A DNA stretch of 64,000 nt, taken from assembly GCA_035555435.1 (NCBI GenBank), contig DATMGN010000031.1, positions 79,328 to 143,327 of the forward strand. The letters are read 5' to 3'. The first letter of the stretch is position 1. The number at the start of each line of letters is the position of its first letter. The notes beneath the pieces are model-generated. The model was not told the DNA's origin. It saw only the letters and a list, made by a program, of their open reading frames with translations, and did no database searches. The position numbers were made by a program, and so were the translations under genes. Of this stretch, positions 17,887 through 25,757 are shown one piece after another. This DNA is from 73-13 sp035555435 (GTDB lineage Bacteria > Actinomycetota > Actinomycetes > Actinomycetales > Microbacteriaceae).

Positions 17887-19285
17887 TCGCCGTCTCCCGG
17901 GTCGGCCGCGGCGCACTCGCGGGCCGGTCGAGCCCGAGGTGCGCGCGGAAGGTCGAGGTGTCGTACGACTTGCGGGCGAGGCCGCGCCGCTGGAGCTCCG
18001 GCACGACCTGGTCGACGAAGACATCGAACGGCTGGCGCTGGAACGGCGGGAAGAACTTGACGCCGTCGAAGGCCTCCGCCTCGTAGCCCTCCTGGATCCA
18101 GTCGGCGATGCGGCGACGATCGCCGACGACGACCGGGAAGTGGTTCTTGTTGACGAGGAAGCGGAAGAGGTCGAGGAACGTGACCTCGGTCGACCCGTAG
18201 GCCTCGAAGACCTCGCGCAGGTTGACGTTGATGCCGCTCGCGCCGATCGCCTGGTGCCGGTTCGTCTCGAAGGCGAACGAGCCGTCGCGCTCCACGACGT
18301 CGAGGCCGAGCACGTCGACGATGCGGCCGTGGGGCGTGACCTGCTCCGCCGGGACGCCGAGCGTCTTGGCGATGAGCTGCGGACCGAAGTCCTCCACGAC
18401 GGCCGCCTCGACCTCGCGGAACACCCGCCGCGCCTCCTGCGTCGTCTCGCCGGGATAGAAGACGGTGCCGACGACGATCTTCAGCGCGTCGGCGTCGCGC
18501 CCGAACTCCCGCGCCTTCGCCCGGTTGCGGGCGCGGTAGTCCTGATTCCAGGCGAAGGAGACGAAGGGCGAGAAGCGCACGTCGGCGAAGCGGCCCGCGA
18601 AGTCGAAGGACTCCGGTGACGTGCCCGCGGTCGCGAGCGGGATGCGGCCCTGCGGCGGCCGGGGTGCGTTGAGCGGGCCCTCGATCTGGAAGTACTCGCC
18701 ATCGAAATCGATCGGGTGCGCGGCCTCGTCGTTGATGAGCCGGCCGCCCTCGCGGTCGTCGAGGAACCAGTCGTCGTCCCAGGAGTCCTCGAGACGGTTG
18801 AACGCCTCGGCGAACTCGGTCGCGCGGGCGTACTTGTCGGCCGGCTCGGGGTGCCCACCGAGGCTGAAGTTGCGGTAGGAGGGGTCGTTGCCGACGCCCG
18901 TGACGAGGTTGAGGCCGAATCGGCCCTCGCTGAGGTGGTCGATCGACGCGGCGATCTGCGCGATGTGGAACGGCTCGAGGAAGACGGTGTTGATCGTCGC
19001 CATGAGGCCGATGTGCCGCGTGTGGGAGGCGAGGAACGCGGCGGTCGCGAAGCCGTTGATCTGGAACGCCCGGCGCACGACGGAGCCGGGCTGCGAGCTG
19101 TCGCTGAAGTAGGAGTTGCCGAGGAAGAAGTAGTCGAAGATGCCGCGCTCCGCCGTGCGCGCCGCGTCGACGAGCAGTCCCGGCTTGAAGATCCCGCCGT
19201 TGTACGCCGCACGGGTGCGCCAGCCGCTCGCGGTGGAGCCGGTCGGCCAGTACGTGACGGCGAGGATGAGGTGGTCGCGGGACAT
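17873..19285 (-). CDS. FMN-dependent monooxygenase, NtaA/SnaA/DszA family
   Basis: A 470-residue luciferase-like flavin monooxygenase of the NtaA/SnaA/DszA/SfnG group, needing reduced FMN from a separate reductase. Visible family landmarks are the opening LILAVTYWPTGS, GFATAAFLASHTRHIGLMAT, EGRFGLNLVTGVGND, DFDGEYFQIEGPLN and ATAGTSPESFDFAGRFADV. It is the first gene of the operon encoding the sulfonate-type importer, so it probably opens C-S bonds of imported sulfones or sulfonates to release sulfite (inference). The ATG at 19285 is preferred over the in-frame TTG at 19300. No flavin reductase gene is adjacent; the LLM protein at 21154-22161 is another oxidoreductase, not a reductase. Confidence 0.82.
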   Translation of the reverse strand: MSRDHLILAVTYWPTGSTASGWRTRAAYNGGIFKPGLLVDAARTAERGIFDYFFLGNSYFSDSSQPGSVVRRAFQINGFATAAFLASHTRHIGLMATINTVFLEPFHIAQIAASIDHLSEGRFGLNLVTGVGNDPSYRNFSLGGHPEPADKYARATEFAEAFNRLEDSWDDDWFLDDREGGRLINDEAAHPIDFDGEYFQIEGPLNAPRPPQGRIPLATAGTSPESFDFAGRFADVRFSPFVSFAWNQDYRARNRAKAREFGRDADALKIVVGTVFYPGETTQEARRVFREVEAAVVEDFGPQLIAKTLGVPAEQVTPHGRIVDVLGLDVVERDGSFAFETNRHQAIGASGINVNLREVFEAYGSTEVTFLDLFRFLVNKNHFPVVVGDRRRIADWIQEGYEAEAFDGVKFFPPFQRQPFDVFVDQVVPELQRRGLARKSYDTSTFRAHLGLDRPASAPRPTRETANVGG

Positions 19286-19327
19286 GGTCGTCCCATTCAA
19301 GGCGGCGGTCGTCAGAACGCGACATTG

Positions 19328-19357
19328 GTTACGAAATGTGAGTCACGGCGGCGTAAC
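19328..19357. promoter_or_regulatory. Inverted repeat GTTACG-N18-CGTAAC upstream of the sulfur operon
   Basis: Perfect 6-bp arms at 19328-19333 and 19352-19357 lie 43 bp upstream of the monooxygenase start, between it and the divergent rhodanese gene. The position suits an operator for a sulfur-responsive regulator; no regulator gene is adjacent. Confidence 0.35.
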
Positions 19358-19406
19358 GGGACGTCATACCGCGAGGCCCGAGGCGGGCGCCCCGCGCGGG
19401 TCCAAG

Positions 19407-19412
19407 TAGCCT
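19407..19412 (+). promoter_or_regulatory. -10 box TAGCCT, leaderless promoter of the rhodanese gene
   Basis: TAGCCT ends 7 nt before the ATG at 19420. Confidence 0.6.
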
Positions 19413-19419
19413 GGCGCCC

Positions 19420-20238
19420 ATGGCCAGCGCACCGTTCATCACGCCCTCGGAGCTCGCCGTGATCGACCCGGACCGGCTCGTGCTGCTCGATGTGCGGCAC
19501 GCCTACCCGGCCGGCGGGCAGCCGGAGGCATACGCGGAGGGGCACATCCCTGGCGCGCGCTACGTCGAGCTGCGTGCGGAGCTCGCGGGGCCGAAGAGTC
19601 CGACGGGGGCGCGCAATCCGCTCCCGGAGCCCGCGGCGATCGAAGCGTCGCTGCGCGGCTGGGGCGTCACCGACGCCTCGCGCGTCGTCGTCTACGCGGA
19701 TGCCGACGCGCCGTCGGCGGGTCGCGCCTGGTGGGTGCTGACGTGGGCTGGCGTCGAGGACGTGCGCATTCTCGAGGGCGGCTGGCAGGCGTGGGTCGCG
19801 GATGGGCGCCGCCTCACCGCCGAGGTCTCGCGACCTGCGACCCCGGGCGACTTCGTCGTGCGCCCGGGTCGGCTGCGTGACATCGGGCCCGACGATGCGG
19901 TCGCGCTCGCCGCCGAGGGGCGGCTCGTCGACGCGCGGGGCGCGGAGTACTTCGACCTCGACCCCGAGAACCGGGCGACGGGCCACATCCCCGGCGCCGT
20001 GAGCGTCCCGTACGACGAGTTTTTCGCCGCGGACGGCTCGATCCGCACCGCCGAGGAACTCCGCGCGCGCTTCGCCGCGGCGGGGATCGATCTCGCGCAG
20101 CCGGTCGGGATCTACTGCGGCGGCGGCGTCGCGGCGGCGTTCGAGGCGAGCGTGCTCGCCGGGCTCGGCGTCGAGACGTCGTTGTACGTCGGCTCCTGGT
20201 CGGAATGGTCCTCGGATCCCGCGAGGCCGCGCGCGTGA
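19420..20238 (+). CDS. Two-domain rhodanese sulfurtransferase
   Basis: A thiosulfate or 3-mercaptopyruvate sulfurtransferase of 272 residues. Two rhodanese domains are present: an inactive N-terminal copy (LLDVRHAYPAGG, GHIPGARYVEL) and a C-terminal copy (LVDARGAEYF, GHIPGAVSVPYDEF) whose active-site loop is GIYCGGGVAA with the catalytic cysteine. It is divergent from the sulfur-uptake operon and overlaps the next gene by 4 bp (GTGA). A role in moving sulfane sulfur released by the adjacent pathway is a reasonable inference. Confidence 0.88.
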   Translation: MASAPFITPSELAVIDPDRLVLLDVRHAYPAGGQPEAYAEGHIPGARYVELRAELAGPKSPTGARNPLPEPAAIEASLRGWGVTDASRVVVYADADAPSAGRAWWVLTWAGVEDVRILEGGWQAWVADGRRLTAEVSRPATPGDFVVRPGRLRDIGPDDAVALAAEGRLVDARGAEYFDLDPENRATGHIPGAVSVPYDEFFAADGSIRTAEELRARFAAAGIDLAQPVGIYCGGGVAAAFEASVLAGLGVETSLYVGSWSEWSSDPARPRA

Positions 20239-21053
20239 GCGGGGTCACCCGGATCGAGGGCGAGCACGCGGGTCTCGGCTACGACCTGCTCCTGCCCGAG
20301 CGGCGCTTCGGCCGCGAGCTCTTCGTGCATCTGCACGGCGGCGGCTGGCGCGCGGGCGACCGTCGGATGGGCGTCGTGCCGGAGGCCCTCGCGGAGCGCG
20401 GACTCGCGGTGCTCGCGGCGGACTACACGCTGACGACGCAGGCGCCGTACCCGCGCAACCTCCACGACGTGTTCGAGATCCTCCGGCTCGTGCGCGACCG
20501 CGCCGCCGAATGGGACGTCGACCCCGAGCGGGTGTTCATCGGCGGTGCCTCGTCCGGGGCGCACCTCACGGCGCTCGCGACGACGAAGGGCCTCGCGGAG
20601 GGCCTGCTGCCGCTGCGGCCCGCGGGCGTCATCGGCTGGTACGGCCCGCTCGACCCCGTGTCGCGCTACCTCAAGCTGCGCTACCAGCCGGAGCACCGCC
20701 CCGGCACCTTCTGGGCGGGCGGTGCCGACCGGCCGCGCGACGCGAAGGACCTGTTCCGCCAGTTCATCGGCACGTCGGACTTCACGACGGTGACGCTCGC
20801 GGCGGCGCTCGACGCCGACCCGCGCTATCACCTCGACCGGATCGACGCCGCCGAGCTCCCGCCGTTCCTGCTCTTCGTCGGCACGCACGACTCCGATGAG
20901 CTGCTGTACGCGCAGCGCACGTGGCACGCGGCGCTTCGCGACGTCGGCGCGAGTGCGGAGCTCCTCGTCGTGGAGGGCGCCGACCACGGCGACGACGACT
21001 TCGCGACGCCGGCGACACTCGGCGCCGCCCTCGGATTCGTCCGAGCCCACTAG
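20235..21053 (+). CDS. Alpha/beta hydrolase, hormone-sensitive-lipase-like
   Basis: A 272-residue esterase-type hydrolase. The oxyanion motif HGGGW lies near residues 31-35; the nucleophile elbow is GASSG (GGASSGAHL), the acid lies in GTHDSDE and the histidine in GADHGDDD, completing a Ser-Asp-His triad. The GTG at 20235 forms a GTGA overlap with the rhodanese stop and has GAGG eight bases upstream, so the longer start at 20205 is rejected. Co-expression with a sulfurtransferase hints at hydrolysis of a thioester or other small ester, but no substrate can be assigned. Confidence 0.8.
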   Translation: MSGVTRIEGEHAGLGYDLLLPERRFGRELFVHLHGGGWRAGDRRMGVVPEALAERGLAVLAADYTLTTQAPYPRNLHDVFEILRLVRDRAAEWDVDPERVFIGGASSGAHLTALATTKGLAEGLLPLRPAGVIGWYGPLDPVSRYLKLRYQPEHRPGTFWAGGADRPRDAKDLFRQFIGTSDFTTVTLAAALDADPRYHLDRIDAAELPPFLLFVGTHDSDELLYAQRTWHAALRDVGASAELLVVEGADHGDDDFATPATLGAALGFVRAH

Positions 21054-21061
21054 GACCCGGA

Positions 21062-21136
21062 GTTCTGCGGGCAGCCGCTCGATCTGCGGGGGCTCGGGGC
21101 GAGGATCCCCGCAGAACGACCGATTCTCCGCAGAAC
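21062..21136. repeat. GTTCTGCGG / CCGCAGAAC inverted repeats between converging genes
   Basis: GTTCTGCGG (21062-21070) is opposed by CCCCGCAGAAC (21107-21117) and again by CCGCAGAAC (21128-21136). The stretch separates the hydrolase stop from the LLM gene stop and can fold from either strand, so it may act as a two-way terminator. There is no T run. Confidence 0.4.
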
Positions 21137-21153
21137 TCCCCGCGAAAGCCGGC

Positions 21154-22161
21154 CTAGGTGCGGGGCGACCAGCCGAGCGCCGGGCCGATGCGCTCCGCGA
21201 AGGTGCGCAGGATCGTCCGGTAGTCCTCAGCGTCGAAGGAGAACGGCAGCTCGAAGATGAACTCATCGGCCAACTGGTAGGCCGGGTCGGCCTTCAGCCG
21301 CGCGACGATCTCCTCGCTCGTGCCGAAGAAGTCCCGCTGGATGAGCCGCCGGTGCTCGCCCGGCTGGAGCGTGCGGGGCGTCCGCGCCTCCACGTAGGCG
21401 GCAAAGCGCTCGGCCTGCTCGGTCGTCGCGTCGTCGATCGGGACGACGACCGCGCCCTTGCCGACGATCGCGTGCTGCCCTCGCGGATGGTGCGCGCGGA
21501 ACCGCTCGATCTGCCGGCGCTGCGCCTCCGAGAAGTCGTCGGTGTCCTCGCCCGTCGTGATGTTGGACACGAGGAACTTGAGGCCCGCCCGGCCGGCCCA
21601 CTCGGCGGAGCGCAGCGAGCCGCCGCCGTACCAGACTCGCTCGGCGAGCCCCGGGCTGTGCGGCTCGACCCGGTCTGAGAACTCCTCGATGCCGACCGTG
21701 CGCTCCTGGTCGTCGACCTGGACGCCGCGGAGGAGCTCGAGCATGCGCTCCACGCGGGCGTACGACATGTCGCGCTCGCGCCAGTCGGCGCCGAGGATCT
21801 CGTCGACGACTCGTTCGTCGATCATGGGGTGACCGACGCTGACACCCGGCTGGAGGCGACCGCCCGAGAGCAGGTCGGCGACGGAGAGGTCCTCCGCGAG
21901 CCGTAGCGGCGAGTCGTACACGGTCGGGATGACGGCGGTGCCGAGGCCGATCCGGCGCGTGCGCTGCGCCGCCGCGGCGAGGAACACGGGCGCCGACGGG
22001 ATGCCGTACTGGATGTGCCGGGTGCGCACCCAGCCGGTGTCGAAGCCGAGCGCCTCGCCGTACTCGAAGAGGCGCAGCGCGTCCTCGAGCCCCTCGGCGG
22101 GCGCATCGCGGCGGAACGGCACGATGTGCAGGAAGCCGAGCCTCGCGAGCGGGCGCGTCAC
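21154..22161 (-). CDS. LLM-class flavin-dependent oxidoreductase
   Basis: A 335-residue luciferase-like (F420 or FMN) oxidoreductase. Family landmarks are FEYGEALGFDTGWVRTRH, RIGLGTAVIPTVYDSPLRLAEDL, LLSGGRLQPGVSVG and FFGTSEEIVARL. It is the last gene of a three-gene operon; its GTG overlaps the GNAT stop as GTGA. Such proteins often accompany sulfur or alkane-sulfonate genes, and the neighbouring cysteine-synthase-like gene fits that, but the cofactor and substrate are not visible. Confidence 0.82.
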   Translation of the reverse strand: MTRPLARLGFLHIVPFRRDAPAEGLEDALRLFEYGEALGFDTGWVRTRHIQYGIPSAPVFLAAAAQRTRRIGLGTAVIPTVYDSPLRLAEDLSVADLLSGGRLQPGVSVGHPMIDERVVDEILGADWRERDMSYARVERMLELLRGVQVDDQERTVGIEEFSDRVEPHSPGLAERVWYGGGSLRSAEWAGRAGLKFLVSNITTGEDTDDFSEAQRRQIERFRAHHPRGQHAIVGKGAVVVPIDDATTEQAERFAAYVEARTPRTLQPGEHRRLIQRDFFGTSEEIVARLKADPAYQLADEFIFELPFSFDAEDYRTILRTFAERIGPALGWSPRT

Positions 22162-22697
22162 GACGACGCCTCCGGCGTGAGGTCCTCGATGCGGATCCGG
22201 AAGGCGTGCAGGTCGAGGACCTTCTCACCGCCCTCCCACAGGCCGTCGCGCTCGGGGTCGCGCTCGAATCCGAGCTTGCGATAGAGCGCGTGGGCGCCGA
22301 CCATCTCGGGCTGGCTCTTCATCACGACACCGGCGAGACCGCGTTCTGCCGCGACCGCGACGACGTGCCGCACGAGCGCCTCGCCGATGCCGCGGCGTCG
22401 CGCCGCGGGGCTCGTCGCGAGCAGTCGGAAGCCGAGCTCGTCGGGGCGCGCGTCGGCGACGACCTCCTCGCCGCCCGGCCGCGGGATCGTGACGCTGCCG
22501 AGCAGCTCGCCGGTCGCGGCATCGCGCGCGACGAGGACGTCGTAGGCCTGAGAACGCCATTCGGCCCGATAGAACGGATCGTCGCCGTGGTCCCGGGGCC
22601 CGTAGTCGTGGGCGTAGGCCGCCGTCACGACCGCATCGTCGGTCGCGAACTCCTCCGGTCGGATCCGGCCGATCTCGATGTCCGTCGCCCCGCTCAT
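22158..22697 (-). CDS. GNAT family N-acetyltransferase
   Basis: A 179-residue acetyl-CoA dependent transferase. The acetyl-CoA loop motif A is LATSPAARRRGIGEALVRHVV, followed by GAHALYRKLGF near the C-terminus. It overlaps both neighbours by 4 bp (ATGA with the upstream cysteine-synthase-like gene, GTGA with the LLM gene), so all three are translationally coupled. The acceptor may be an amine or a thiol-containing metabolite, given the context (inference). Confidence 0.82.
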   Translation of the reverse strand: MSGATDIEIGRIRPEEFATDDAVVTAAYAHDYGPRDHGDDPFYRAEWRSQAYDVLVARDAATGELLGSVTIPRPGGEEVVADARPDELGFRLLATSPAARRRGIGEALVRHVVAVAAERGLAGVVMKSQPEMVGAHALYRKLGFERDPERDGLWEGGEKVLDLHAFRIRIEDLTPEASS

Positions 22698-23734
22698 GCG
22701 CCGTACTTGTCGGCGATGGCGCCGAAGTCGTTGGCGCGCAGCCACTCGCCGCTGTACTCGCGGGTGAGGTAGTCGCGCCCGCTGTCGGCGGAGAACACGA
22801 CGATGACGTCGCCCTCGCGGGCGGCCTTCGCCTTGTCGATGGCGACGAGGAGGCTGAGGATCGAGGACACGCCGAGCAGTAGTCCTTCGGTGCGGGCGAC
22901 GTGCCAGCCGAAGTCGATGACGTCCGCCTGGGGCCGCGTCTCGATGGCGTCGAGGACGGAGATGTCGATGTTCGCCGGCCAGTCGTGCTCGAGCGCCTCC
23001 CAGCCGGGCTCGCGGCGGAAGACGGGCAGGATGTTGGTCCCCTGTGCGATGGGCGGGAACAGCGTCGCGGTGACCTCGACGGCGGGCTTGCGCTCCTTGA
23101 GGTAGCGGCCGGTGCCGGTCACGGTGCCGCCCGTCATGGCGGCCGCGATGAAGTGCGTGACCCGTCCCCCGGTCTGCGCCCAGATCTCGGGCCCGGTGGA
23201 GGCCACATGGGCCTCCGGGTTGTACGGGATGGTGGCCTGCCGGGACCACCAGTGGCTCGGGTCCTCGTCCTCGTAGCGCTGCGCGACGGCCTCCCAGTGC
23301 TCGGGCGCGTCGCGCGGGACGTCGCCGCGTCCGGGGATGAAGTCGGCGCCGAGCAGCTCCAGGACGCGGCGCTTCTCGGCGGTGAGCACGGGCGCCGCGA
23401 CGAGCGTGACGGGGTGGCCGGTCACGAGGCCCGCGATCGCGAGGCCGATGACCGTGTTGCCCATCCCGAAGTCGACGATGCGCTGGCCGGGCTTCAGCTC
23501 ACCGGAGGCGATCGCCTCGCGGACGATGTTGATCCCGATCCGGTCCTTGGACGAGCCGCCGAGGTTGTACTGGTCGAGCTTGATCCAGATCTCGGCCTTC
23601 GACTCGGGCGCGAGGCGGTTGATCCGCACGAGCGGGGTGTTGCCGACGAGGTCGAGCGCGTCGTCGTACACCTGGGCGCGGGCGGCGTCCGGGAACCCGT
23701 CCGGCAGTCCCGCATCGGACTGGGTGTCGGGCAT
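22694..23734 (-). CDS. PLP-dependent cysteine synthase/cystathionine beta-synthase family protein with altered substrate loop
   Basis: A 346-residue fold-type II PLP enzyme. The PLP lysine is K63 in GGSSKDRIG (normally GGSVKDR). The family's substrate loop TSGNTG is replaced by FGMGNTV (residues 89-95), and the GTGGT-type phosphate loop reads MTGGTVTGTGRYL. There is no CBS regulatory domain. The core is complete, but the altered loop implies a substrate other than O-acetylserine. It heads the GNAT-LLM operon. The ATG has AGGAGG at 23742-23747 with 7 nt spacing, so this gene has a true leader. Confidence 0.82.
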   Translation of the reverse strand: MPDTQSDAGLPDGFPDAARAQVYDDALDLVGNTPLVRINRLAPESKAEIWIKLDQYNLGGSSKDRIGINIVREAIASGELKPGQRIVDFGMGNTVIGLAIAGLVTGHPVTLVAAPVLTAEKRRVLELLGADFIPGRGDVPRDAPEHWEAVAQRYEDEDPSHWWSRQATIPYNPEAHVASTGPEIWAQTGGRVTHFIAAAMTGGTVTGTGRYLKERKPAVEVTATLFPPIAQGTNILPVFRREPGWEALEHDWPANIDISVLDAIETRPQADVIDFGWHVARTEGLLLGVSSILSLLVAIDKAKAAREGDVIVVFSADSGRDYLTREYSGEWLRANDFGAIADKYGA

Positions 23735-23764
23735 GATCGGACCTCCTGGCGCTCGGACCGGTCC

Positions 23765-23770
23765 ACTCTA
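23765..23770 (-). promoter_or_regulatory. -10 box TAGAGT with 30-nt leader
   Basis: TAGAGT on the minus strand lies 30 nt upstream of the ATG at 23734 and its AGGAGG site. A near-palindrome GCGTAACGTTCCGC at 23813-23826 lies about 43 bp further upstream and shares CGTAAC with the 19328-19357 element. Confidence 0.45.
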
Positions 23771-23838
23771 GGCACGCCCCGCCCCGGGCCTACGGATCGG
23801 GGCGGTAGGAATGCGTAACGTTCCGCGGCGCGGTCCGG

Positions 23839-24696
23839 CTAGTTGTATTGCCGCGCCCGCTCCAGCAGGCGCGCGAACTCGACCGGGTCCGTGGTGTGCT
23901 CGCCGAGCCGATTCGGCTTGCCCGCGCCGTGATAGTCCGACGAGCCCGTCACGACGAGGTCGTGCTCGCGCGCCCACCCCTGCCAGCGGGGAAGCCGGTC
24001 GGGGGCGTTGTCCCGATGATGCAGCTCGAGGCCGCCAAGACCCGCCGCCACGAGGTCGCGGATCCGAGCGTCGTCAAAGAGCGTCGACGGCCCGCGCGCG
24101 CCGGGGTGCGCGATGACCGGCACCCCGCCGGCGGCCGCGATGAGCTCGACGCCCGTGACCGGCAGCGGCGCCTTATGCGGCTGGTAGTAGCCGCCGCGCC
24201 AGTTCAGGATCGTCTGGAACGCGGCCGTGCGGTCCGGCACGATGCCCTTCGACACGAGGGCGTCGGCGATGTGCGGGCGGCCGACCGTCGCCCCCGGCGT
24301 CGTGTGGGCGAGGACATCGGCCCAGCTCAAGTCGTAGTCGCGACCGATCCGCCCCACCATCGACTCGGCGCGGCCGTAGCGCTCCTCGCGGATGCGCGCC
24401 ATCTCGGCGACGAGGTCGGCGTTCTCGGGGTCCACGAGGTAGCCGAGGATGTGCACGCTCGCATACTCGAGCTGCGTCGACAGCTCGATGCCCGGCACGA
24501 CGCTCAAGCCAGTGCCCTCCGCCGCCGCGAGCGCCTCGGCCCAGCCCGCCGTTGAATCGTGGTCCGTCAGCGCGACCGTCCCGAGGCCCGCCTCGAGCGC
24601 CGAGGCGACGAGCTCCGCAGGCGACTGCGTCCCGTCCGAGACGCTGCTGTGCGTGTGGAGATCGATCGGACGATCCCGAACCGCGCCCTCCACCAT
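23839..24696 (-). CDS. PHP-domain phosphoesterase
   Basis: A 285-residue member of the PHP superfamily (nucleotide/nucleoside bisphosphate phosphatase, YciV/RNase AM group). Metal ligands appear as DLHTHSSVSDG near the start, LTDHDST, GIELST, HILGYLVD, a central AHPG motif (VIAHPGARG) and TGSSDYHG with a final histidine in LGEHTTDP. The set matches a trinuclear metal site. The ATG at 24696 is leaderless (TAGGCT box 6 nt upstream). It may hydrolyse 3',5'-bisphosphonucleotides, which would link to sulfate activation by clearing PAP, but that is inference only. Confidence 0.82.
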   Translation of the reverse strand: MVEGAVRDRPIDLHTHSSVSDGTQSPAELVASALEAGLGTVALTDHDSTAGWAEALAAAEGTGLSVVPGIELSTQLEYASVHILGYLVDPENADLVAEMARIREERYGRAESMVGRIGRDYDLSWADVLAHTTPGATVGRPHIADALVSKGIVPDRTAAFQTILNWRGGYYQPHKAPLPVTGVELIAAAGGVPVIAHPGARGPSTLFDDARIRDLVAAGLGGLELHHRDNAPDRLPRWQGWAREHDLVVTGSSDYHGAGKPNRLGEHTTDPVEFARLLERARQYN

Positions 24697-24702
24697 CGTG
24701 TC

Positions 24703-24720
24703 AGCCTATTCCGCTACTCT
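24703..24720. promoter_or_regulatory. Divergent -10 boxes between PHP and EEP genes
   Basis: TAGGCT at 24703-24708 (minus) ends 6 nt before the PHP ATG. TACTCT at 24715-24720 (plus) lies 9 nt before the ATG at 24730. The two boxes are 6 bp apart, so both promoters compete for the same DNA. Confidence 0.5.
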
Positions 24721-24729
24721 CGCGTGGTC

Positions 24730-25746
24730 ATGCTCGGCAGAATCCTCGGCTCGATCGTCGTCGTCCTCGTCGCGGCCGCGCTCGGGATCCTCGCGTGGCC
24801 GCAGCTCGTCGGCCTCGAGCAGACCTCCGGCATCGCGCAGGTCGTCGCGATGCGCGGCGCCGCCGCCGCGGTCGCATTCATCGCGACCCTGCTCCTGACG
24901 CTGCTCGCGCTGCTGTGGCGCCGGGCGCGCGGATTCTTCGCCGCCCTCGCGATCGTCACGCTCGCGTTCGTCATCGCCAACGTCGCCGTGATCGCCGCCC
25001 GCGGCGCCGTGAGCACCGGCACGCCCACCCCCGGCCCCGGGGCGATCACCGTCCTGACCTGGAACACGCTCGGCGAGACGCCGTCGACCGAGACCGTCGC
25101 CGACCTCATCGAGGACACCGGCGCCGACGTCGTATCGCTGCCCGAGACCACGGCAGACCGCGCGAGCGAGCTCGTCGCCGAGCTCGCGGCCCGCGGCATC
25201 GCGATGCAGCCCTTCACGTTCGCCTACGACACCATCGCGAAGTCCAACTCCACGACCCTCCTCATCAGCCACGAGCTCGGCCCCTACACCGCCGACACCA
25301 CCGCGACGACGACGAGCAACCGGCCGAGCCTGGTCGCGACGCCCGCGAGCGGGATCGGCCCGATCCTCGCCGCGGTGCACACGACCGCGCCGACGACGCG
25401 CGACCCCAGCGACTGGCAGACCGACCTGCGCTGGCTCGCCGACCTCTGCGCGGAGCCCGACCTCATCGTCGCGGGCGATCTCAACTCGACCGTCGACCAC
25501 TGGGCCGGCCTCGCGCACGCCGACGGCGCCCACATCGGGGGCTGCACCGACGCCGCCGTGCAGGTGGGGGCCGCGGGCATCGGGACCTGGCCGACCGCGA
25601 TCCCCGCGCTCCTCGGGGCGCCCATCGATCACGTGCTGACCGGGTCCGCGTGGACCGCGACGGGCGTGCGCATCATCGAATCCGAGGACGGTTCCGGCAG
25701 CGACCACCGCCCCGTCCTCGCGCAGCTCGTCCCCGCCGAGCGCTGA
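24730..25746 (+). CDS. Membrane-anchored endonuclease/exonuclease/phosphatase family protein
   Basis: A 338-residue protein with three N-terminal membrane segments (about residues 5-22, 43-62 and 68-90), followed by an extracytoplasmic EEP domain. EEP landmarks are LTWNTLGE, DVVSLPET, AGDLNSTVDHW, PIDHVLT and the terminal SGSDHRPVLAQL. The usual catalytic E in LQE-type motifs is PE here. Relatives hydrolyse phosphodiesters of nucleic acids, lipids or polyols; the substrate is unknown. The GTG at 24724 is an alternative start. Confidence 0.8.
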   Translation: MLGRILGSIVVVLVAAALGILAWPQLVGLEQTSGIAQVVAMRGAAAAVAFIATLLLTLLALLWRRARGFFAALAIVTLAFVIANVAVIAARGAVSTGTPTPGPGAITVLTWNTLGETPSTETVADLIEDTGADVVSLPETTADRASELVAELAARGIAMQPFTFAYDTIAKSNSTTLLISHELGPYTADTTATTTSNRPSLVATPASGIGPILAAVHTTAPTTRDPSDWQTDLRWLADLCAEPDLIVAGDLNSTVDHWAGLAHADGAHIGGCTDAAVQVGAAGIGTWPTAIPALLGAPIDHVLTGSAWTATGVRIIESEDGSGSDHRPVLAQLVPAER

Positions 25747-25757
25747 GGCGAGCCGCC

